7,866 bases of DNA from Sediminibacterium sp. (GTDB lineage Bacteria; Bacteroidota; Bacteroidia; Chitinophagales; Chitinophagaceae): assembly GCA_030158535.1 (NCBI GenBank), contig JAOASV010000153.1:1-7866 (forward strand), in the 5' to 3' direction. The position numbers were made by a program, and so were the translations under genes. The notes beneath the pieces were generated by a model. It did not search any database, had not been told where the DNA came from, and worked only from the letters and a program-made list of their open reading frames with translations. Shown here piece by piece: positions 6,318 to 7,866 of the stretch (position 1 is the stretch's first letter; each line of letters starts with the position of its first letter).

Positions 6318-6485
6318 ATGAAAACTAAAAAAATAGAATTAGACGTAGATTTTATTGGTGGAGATAAGCCTCTAACAGCTAAAGAGGAAAAAGAATTAAG
6401 TGAATATTTCAAGAATTCCAAAGCTAAAACTCAAAAATTAGTTTCTAAGGTTTTAAAAAAAAGAAAGAGTCCTGTTAACTCTTAA
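6318..6485 (+). CDS. Small 55-residue hydrophilic protein with a 'VDFIGG' N-terminus
   Basis: An ATG at 6318 opens 55 codons ending in TAA at 6483-6485. The protein starts MKTKKIELDVDFIGGDKPLT, continues with a charged helix (AKEEKELSEYFKNSK) and ends in a Lys-rich tail (VSKVLKKRKS, then PVNS). From memory, small Bacteroidota proteins share the pattern 'I-E-L-x-V-D-F-I-G-G ... L-T-x-E-E-x-x-x-x-S-x-Y/F', often beside toxin-antitoxin or mobile genes, with no known function. Coding is supported by that resemblance and by the smooth acidic-to-basic layout. It lies 47 bp after the AbiEii stop on the same strand with no clear own promoter, so it may be a third gene of the operon. Its end is 14 bp from the convergent ABM gene's stop. 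Confidence 0.65.
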   Translation: MKTKKIELDVDFIGGDKPLTAKEEKELSEYFKNSKAKTQKLVSKVLKKRKSPVNS

Positions 6486-6499
6486 GATCAAATCTAACC

Positions 6500-6832
6500 C
6501 TACCCTCCATGCACATGCATCGTTTTAACTTCTGCGATAACACTATGATAGTATTTATACCAATGTGACTTCCCTAATTTTTTCGCTTCAATATGTTGTG
6601 GTTCACTCGCCCATGCACGAACGGCATCCATGTCTTTCCAATAACTAATAAAAGCCCCTCTTCCATCGTGCTTAAAACTTTCATAGCCCAAATAACCAGG
6701 CATTTGCTTTGCAAGCTCTAATGTCAAATCATCATAGGCTGCATATCCGTCTAAATTATCTGACAAGTAGTAATTAAATATAGAAGCAATATAAGGAGGC
6801 TGAGGTTGTTCGTTGTTTTTCCAATGTATCAT
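6500..6832 (-). CDS. Antibiotic biosynthesis monooxygenase (ABM) domain protein
   Basis: This 110-residue single-domain protein has a length typical of the dimeric alpha/beta-barrel (ferredoxin-like) ABM family. Diagnostic stretches are PPYIASIFNYYL (strand 1, 12-23), LTLELAKQMPGYLGYESFKH (helix then strand 2), GRGAFISYWKDMDAVRAWAS (strand 3 and helix, with the typical S-Y-W-x-x-x-x-A-x-x-A-W pattern at 63-74) and HIEAKKLGKSHWYKYYHSVIAEV (80-102). These proteins are cytoplasmic; some oxidise quinol-like or polyketide substrates without cofactor, some degrade haem, and many have no known substrate. The haem-degrading IsdG-type triad is not evident. It is monocistronic on the minus strand and converges with the small gene ending at 6485. 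Confidence 0.88.
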   Translation of the reverse strand: MIHWKNNEQPQPPYIASIFNYYLSDNLDGYAAYDDLTLELAKQMPGYLGYESFKHDGRGAFISYWKDMDAVRAWASEPQHIEAKKLGKSHWYKYYHSVIAEVKTMHVHGG

Positions 6833-6915
6833 AGTAATTAAAGATATTTATTTATAAATGATAGTTATTATAGAAAATACAGGGTTTATAGCAAATCCCA
6901 AAAAATTACTATAAA

Positions 6916-7101
6916 TTAAAATTTCGTGTTTTTAGATAACGAATGGCCTTTTTCTGTTAAGGAGTTATATTCATGTAATGAAATAATAACTACCGCTTCT
7001 TCTGTCTGGCGCGTCACAATAATAGTATCTGACGATTTACAAATGTCATCCAGATACTTTTTGATGTTAGCTCTTAACTGCGTGATTGAAATAACTTGCA
7101 T
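6916..7101 (-). CDS. Short Phd/YefM-like antitoxin, apparently orphan
   Basis: This 61-residue protein matches the N-terminal DNA-binding part of Phd/YefM antitoxins: MQVISITQLRANIKKYLDDI (first strand and helix), then SSDTIIVTRQTEEAVVIISL (the strand pair) and HEYNSLTEK. Family members are usually about 75-90 residues, the extra C-terminal segment being the toxin-neutralising tail. Here the protein ends 18 residues after the strand pair with GHSLSKNTKF, so that tail looks truncated or replaced. No toxin gene lies in the 83 bp downstream before the ABM gene, nor directly upstream; the RelE-like toxin 112 bp upstream has its own antitoxin. It might be a relic, an autonomous DNA-binding regulator, or a second antitoxin acting on the nearby RelE-like toxin. 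Confidence 0.85.
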   Translation of the reverse strand: MQVISITQLRANIKKYLDDICKSSDTIIVTRQTEEAVVIISLHEYNSLTEKGHSLSKNTKF

Positions 7102-7184
7102 ATTATTAAGATAGTCAAAACCAACCGATAAATTACCATAAAATTTGAAATACTCCCTTATAAAACCGCCTTACTGTATTGAGT

Positions 7185-7203
7185 TGTCAAGGAATCCTTG
7201 ACA
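7185..7203. repeat. 19-bp perfect palindrome downstream of the RelE-like toxin gene
   Basis: TGTCAAGGA (7185-7193), a central A, and TCCTTGACA (7195-7203) form perfect 9-bp inverted arms. As RNA this gives an 8-bp stem with a 3-nt loop, starting 9 bp after the toxin stop on the minus strand. No T-run follows on either strand, so a classic intrinsic terminator is doubtful. It is also about 84 bp upstream of the Phd-like gene and could be its operator. Confidence 0.6.
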
Positions 7204-7212
7204 GCTTAATAT

Positions 7213-7557
7213 CTATTCAAAATTTGCAATAATCCTTCCTCTATCTTCATTTGGCTTATCGTTCTTATGGTACAATTCTATAAATGTAATTTCATTTTTG
7301 TCAGGAAAATACGCATACACCAATCTTAATCCAGAATTTACACCTCTTCCCTTTAAAGCTTTACAAGCAATCTTTTTAACTTTTATAATACAGGTTTTCA
7401 AGCCTAAATTATCTATTCGGTAACTAAATGGAGGCCTTTCATCAGGTAATATTTGCAATACCATTTTTACAACAACTAAATCTTGCTGCAGGGTTCTGTA
7501 TTTTTTAATTAAGCTTTTTAAATCCAATTTAAATTCAGCTAACTCCTCAAATTTCAT
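7213..7557 (-). CDS. RelE/ParE-superfamily toxin paired with a Panacea antitoxin
   Basis: This 114-residue protein has a RelE/ParE-like layout: N-terminal helices (EFKLDLKSLIKKYRTLQQDL, 8-27), a variable middle (FSYRIDNLG) and the diagnostic C-terminal sheet: KVKKIACKALKGRG (59-72), GLRLVYAYFPDKNEITFIEL (76-95) and YHKNDKPNEDRGRI (96-109). The 'G-x-R-x-x-Y-x-Y ... I-x-x-I-E-x-Y-x-K-x-D-K-x-N-E-D-R' string is common in Bacteroidota toxins of this superfamily. RelE-type members cut mRNA on the ribosome and ParE-type members poison gyrase; the sequence alone does not decide which. The ATG overlaps the stop of the upstream Panacea gene (ATGA, 4 bp), so the two form one antitoxin-first operon. The gene appears intact. 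Confidence 0.85.
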   Translation of the reverse strand: MKFEELAEFKLDLKSLIKKYRTLQQDLVVVKMVLQILPDERPPFSYRIDNLGLKTCIIKVKKIACKALKGRGVNSGLRLVYAYFPDKNEITFIELYHKNDKPNEDRGRIIANFE

Positions 7558-7842
7558 AGGGCTTCAATTTCATCCCCATAGTTTCTAACAGAAAAAGGCG
7601 CTTCTCTATAAAATGCCAGTTCATAATTTATTTCTTCTCCTTCTTTTGTTGCTTGCCATGGCATATCCTTATGAGAATAGTTACTAATGGCAGCTGCACT
7701 CCAATCGCTCATTTGTTCTATCACTCGATCAATCACTTCCTTTTCACTAGCTTTTAACAGGGTTAAATTGGCTTTAATCAAGGGCAAATATCTTGTTTGC
7801 TGATAACCGTGATAATCCGATTTAACACGCTGTAACTGTTTT
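7554..7842 (-). CDS. Panacea-domain (DUF4065/SocA-like) antitoxin, N-terminus missing at contig end
   Basis: Ninety-five genuine codons end in a TGA at 7554-7556. The visible part is the C-terminal half of a Panacea domain: KSDYHGYQQTRYLPLI (7-22), LLKASEKEVIDRVIEQMSDW (28-47), SAAAISNYSHKDMPWQATKE (48-67) and GEEINYELAFYREAPFSV (68-85). The SH-x-D-x-P-W and Y-E-x-x-F-Y-R strings are the family signature. Panacea antitoxins neutralise structurally diverse toxins by direct binding, and often carry an N-terminal DNA-binding region; that part is absent here because the sequence ends. The frame appears to begin with ATG at 7859, but its first six residues (MCIRDR) are encoded by adapter sequence and must not be read as protein. 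The RelE-like toxin gene overlaps by 4 bp downstream. Confidence 0.9.
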
Positions 7843-7861
7843 CTGTCTCTTATACACATCT
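7843..7861 (+). other. Tn5 mosaic-end / Nextera adapter sequence (artefact)
   Basis: CTGTCTCTTATACACATCT is exactly the 19-bp hyperactive Tn5 mosaic end used in Nextera libraries. Read on the minus strand it encodes the notorious 'MCIRDR/MCIRDS' false protein start. The last five bases (7862-7866, CGCAG) do not match either standard Nextera tail that I remember. Everything from 7843 on should be treated as untrimmed library sequence rather than genome. Confidence 0.95.
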
Positions 7862-7866
7862 CGCAG

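Noticed and set aside
6926..7114. Open frame on the plus strand, 62 codons
   Set aside because: Antisense to the Phd-like antitoxin, which has a clear family match.
1..7842. CRISPR arrays, tRNA/rRNA genes, insertion-sequence ends
   Set aside because: No regularly spaced repeats, no tRNA-like TTCRA/cloverleaf blocks, no rRNA sequence and no transposase or terminal inverted repeats were seen on reading through.
7554..7859. Taking the ATG at 7859 as the true start of the Panacea protein
   Set aside because: The start codon and the next codons are encoded by the Tn5 mosaic-end adapter, so the apparent complete 101-residue protein is an artefact.

Overview
The window reads as a contig end from a Bacteroidota genome, probably Chitinophagaceae, Cytophagales or a relative. 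This is inferred from AT-rich DNA, starts without clear Shine-Dalgarno sequences, several TAnnTTTG-type promoter -7 boxes, signal peptides ending in 'S-Q', and families common in that phylum (DUF3857 secreted proteins, DUF6438, short NarL-type histidine kinase/regulator pairs). No RNA genes, CRISPR arrays or insertion sequences were seen.

Left part (1-3165, minus strand). The 5' end of a secreted DUF3857-type protein runs off the left edge. Next comes a compact signalling operon, transcribed right to left: a seven-helix membrane protein with a TTG start, a one-helix HisKA_3-type histidine kinase overlapping it by 31 bp, and a NarL/LuxR-type response regulator 8 bp further on. The likely logic is that the membrane protein senses or scaffolds, the kinase phosphorylates, and the regulator controls transcription. 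A small membrane-anchored beta-rich protein with two cysteines follows as a separate unit.

Middle (3368-4742, plus strand). Two very AT-rich genes for secreted proteins share one base (TAATG) and form an operon; the second looks like DUF6438. The 251 bp after them turn abruptly GC-richer and hold coding-like fragments in two frames, perhaps the tail of a decayed gene.

Right part (4743-7842). This is a dense accessory cluster: an AbiE-type type IV toxin-antitoxin operon (AbiEi antitoxin/repressor, then AbiEii nucleotidyltransferase toxin, 8 bp overlap) with a promoter and candidate operator, followed by an overlooked 55-residue protein gene; a convergent ABM-fold monooxygenase-like gene; a short orphan Phd/YefM-like antitoxin; and a Panacea-domain antitoxin overlapping a RelE/ParE-like toxin by 4 bp. 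Three toxin-antitoxin-related loci within about 3.1 kb suggest a defence or stability island.

The extreme right end is not genomic: 7843-7861 is exactly the Tn5 mosaic-end (Nextera) adapter sequence, and it creates a false 'MCIRDR' N-terminus on the truncated Panacea gene.
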